The position numbers were made by a program, and so were the translations under genes. This document shows positions 63,323 to 64,000 of a DNA stretch of 64,000 bases, in pieces. The notes beneath the pieces are model-generated. The model ran no database searches. It had not been told where the DNA came from and saw only the letters and a program-made list of their open reading frames with translations. Within the stretch, counting starts at the first letter, position 1, and every line of letters starts with the position of its first letter. The DNA is from Phascolarctobacterium sp. Its GTDB lineage: Bacteria; Bacillota; Negativicutes; Acidaminococcales; Acidaminococcaceae. The stretch lies in NCBI RefSeq assembly GCF_030531065.1, contig NZ_JAUNOQ010000002.1:125953-189952 (forward strand), read 5' to 3'.

Positions 63323-64000
63323 AGAATCTCCTTACTTCTGTTTCTACTTTGTCAACAGTTATGCTGTCCATACACCAAGGATGATCGCAGCGTTCACCAC
63401 CAGTAATAAGAAATTCACATGGAGCACAATAAGCTTCCGAACGAATGGCGGCAAAAATATTTGGGGGAGGCGCCACGCCTAACTGGTTGTGGTCCATATA
63501 TCCCTATAACCGGAATGTCAAACGCATATGCAACGTGAACGAACAAACTACACACAGCTATTAATAAATCTGCTCTTTTTACCAAATAACCCATTTCAAT
63601 AAGAGTAGTTTTTCCACGCATATCTATAACATTACTAGGCAATTCTATATTTTCCAGCCTCTTTGACTTAACTCCCAAAACGACAAACTGTTTATCACCC
63701 AACTTACTAAATAGCTTCAACCAATTTTCAATAGGCCAGTCTTTCTGCCAAGTATCCGACTCTAAGCTAACTGCAACATAACCTTTTTCAAAATTCCCGC
63801 CTGAGTCAATAAAAATCTTTTCTATGTTTTCTTTTTCTGCTTTAGTTGCTTCAGGATAATAAAATTTATTCCAATTATTTACAGTTGTAACGTCAAGACC
63901 TGTCGCTTGCTTAAACAACATAGCATGAACATATGGCTCCCACTCTTTATCCATCCAAGGTTCATACTTTAAATTTTTTGTCAGATATATTCCTCTTTTA
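63294..64000 (-). pseudogene. Glycosyltransferase family 9 (heptosyltransferase-like), frameshifted and cut by the window edge
   Basis: The frame is open to the right edge and contains YVAVSLESDTWQKDWPIENW, KQFVVLGVKSK, RADLLIAVCSLFVHVAYAFD and IPVIGIYGP, the C-terminal nucleotide-sugar-binding half of GT9 enzymes such as heptosyltransferases that build the LPS core. At about 63497-63510 the frame shifts; the proper continuation DHNQLGVAPPPNIFAAIRSE to the stop at 63294 lies in another frame. The last bases overlap the start of the acetyltransferase gene. Truncated at the window edge. Confidence 0.85.

Overview
The window looks like a chromosomal piece of a Negativicutes bacterium (a Firmicute with an outer membrane), possibly an Acidaminococcaceae-type gut anaerobe. 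This is inference. A T-box leader in front of leuA is a Firmicute trait, a family 9 (heptosyltransferase-like) glycosyltransferase at the right end points to lipopolysaccharide, and TRAP and SLC13 carboxylate transporters dominate the transport genes. Genus and species cannot be fixed from the sequence alone.

Left half (about 1-34 kb, higher GC, mostly minus strand) is ordinary chromosome. It holds a flavodoxin fragment; an SLC13 anion transporter with two small related proteins and a LysR regulator; a uracil-DNA glycosylase and a secreted lipase; an AAA ATPase inserted into a terminator; a Ugp-like ABC importer with a TIM-barrel isomerase; a GIY-YIG protein, a cyclophilin and a membrane protein; an M20 peptidase; an orphan RelB antitoxin; T-box-controlled leuA; guaB; the purine operon purE-F-M-N-H-D with a short PurH; glpK; a TRAP transporter; a glycerophosphodiesterase with a LacI regulator; and azlCD. 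The Ugp-like importer, glycerophosphodiesterase and glycerol kinase together suggest use of glycerophosphodiesters and glycerol.

From 34 to 44 kb the DNA becomes AT-rich and accessory: a decayed IS3-family element, then a translationally coupled type I restriction-modification operon (HTH, hsdM, hsdS, an FRG-domain gene, hsdR), then a 1.3 kb stretch without intact genes that holds an open-frame remnant and a possible structured element.

From 44 to 52 kb core-like genes return: a DUF1638 protein, galE, galU and a phosphomannomutase for sugar-nucleotide supply, a two-gene Septu-like ATPase/HNH defence pair, and a DUF401 permease. From 52 to 64 kb AT-rich accessory genes dominate: a truncated exonuclease, a SWIM zinc-finger protein, an RNase H fragment, an AlbA_2/Schlafen-type protein, a DUF1828 pair, a DUF2971 protein and two unknown membrane proteins. 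The end is a damaged surface-polysaccharide locus with an rmlD remnant, a frameshifted acetyltransferase and a frameshifted glycosyltransferase.

Most notable are: two copies of a promoter plus small-protein module around the LysR/SLC13 locus; two single-gene insertions each bounded by a 25-26 base direct repeat; the orphan RelB whose toxin start codon survives; the FRG gene inside the hsd operon; and adjacent small frameshifts in surface-polysaccharide genes.
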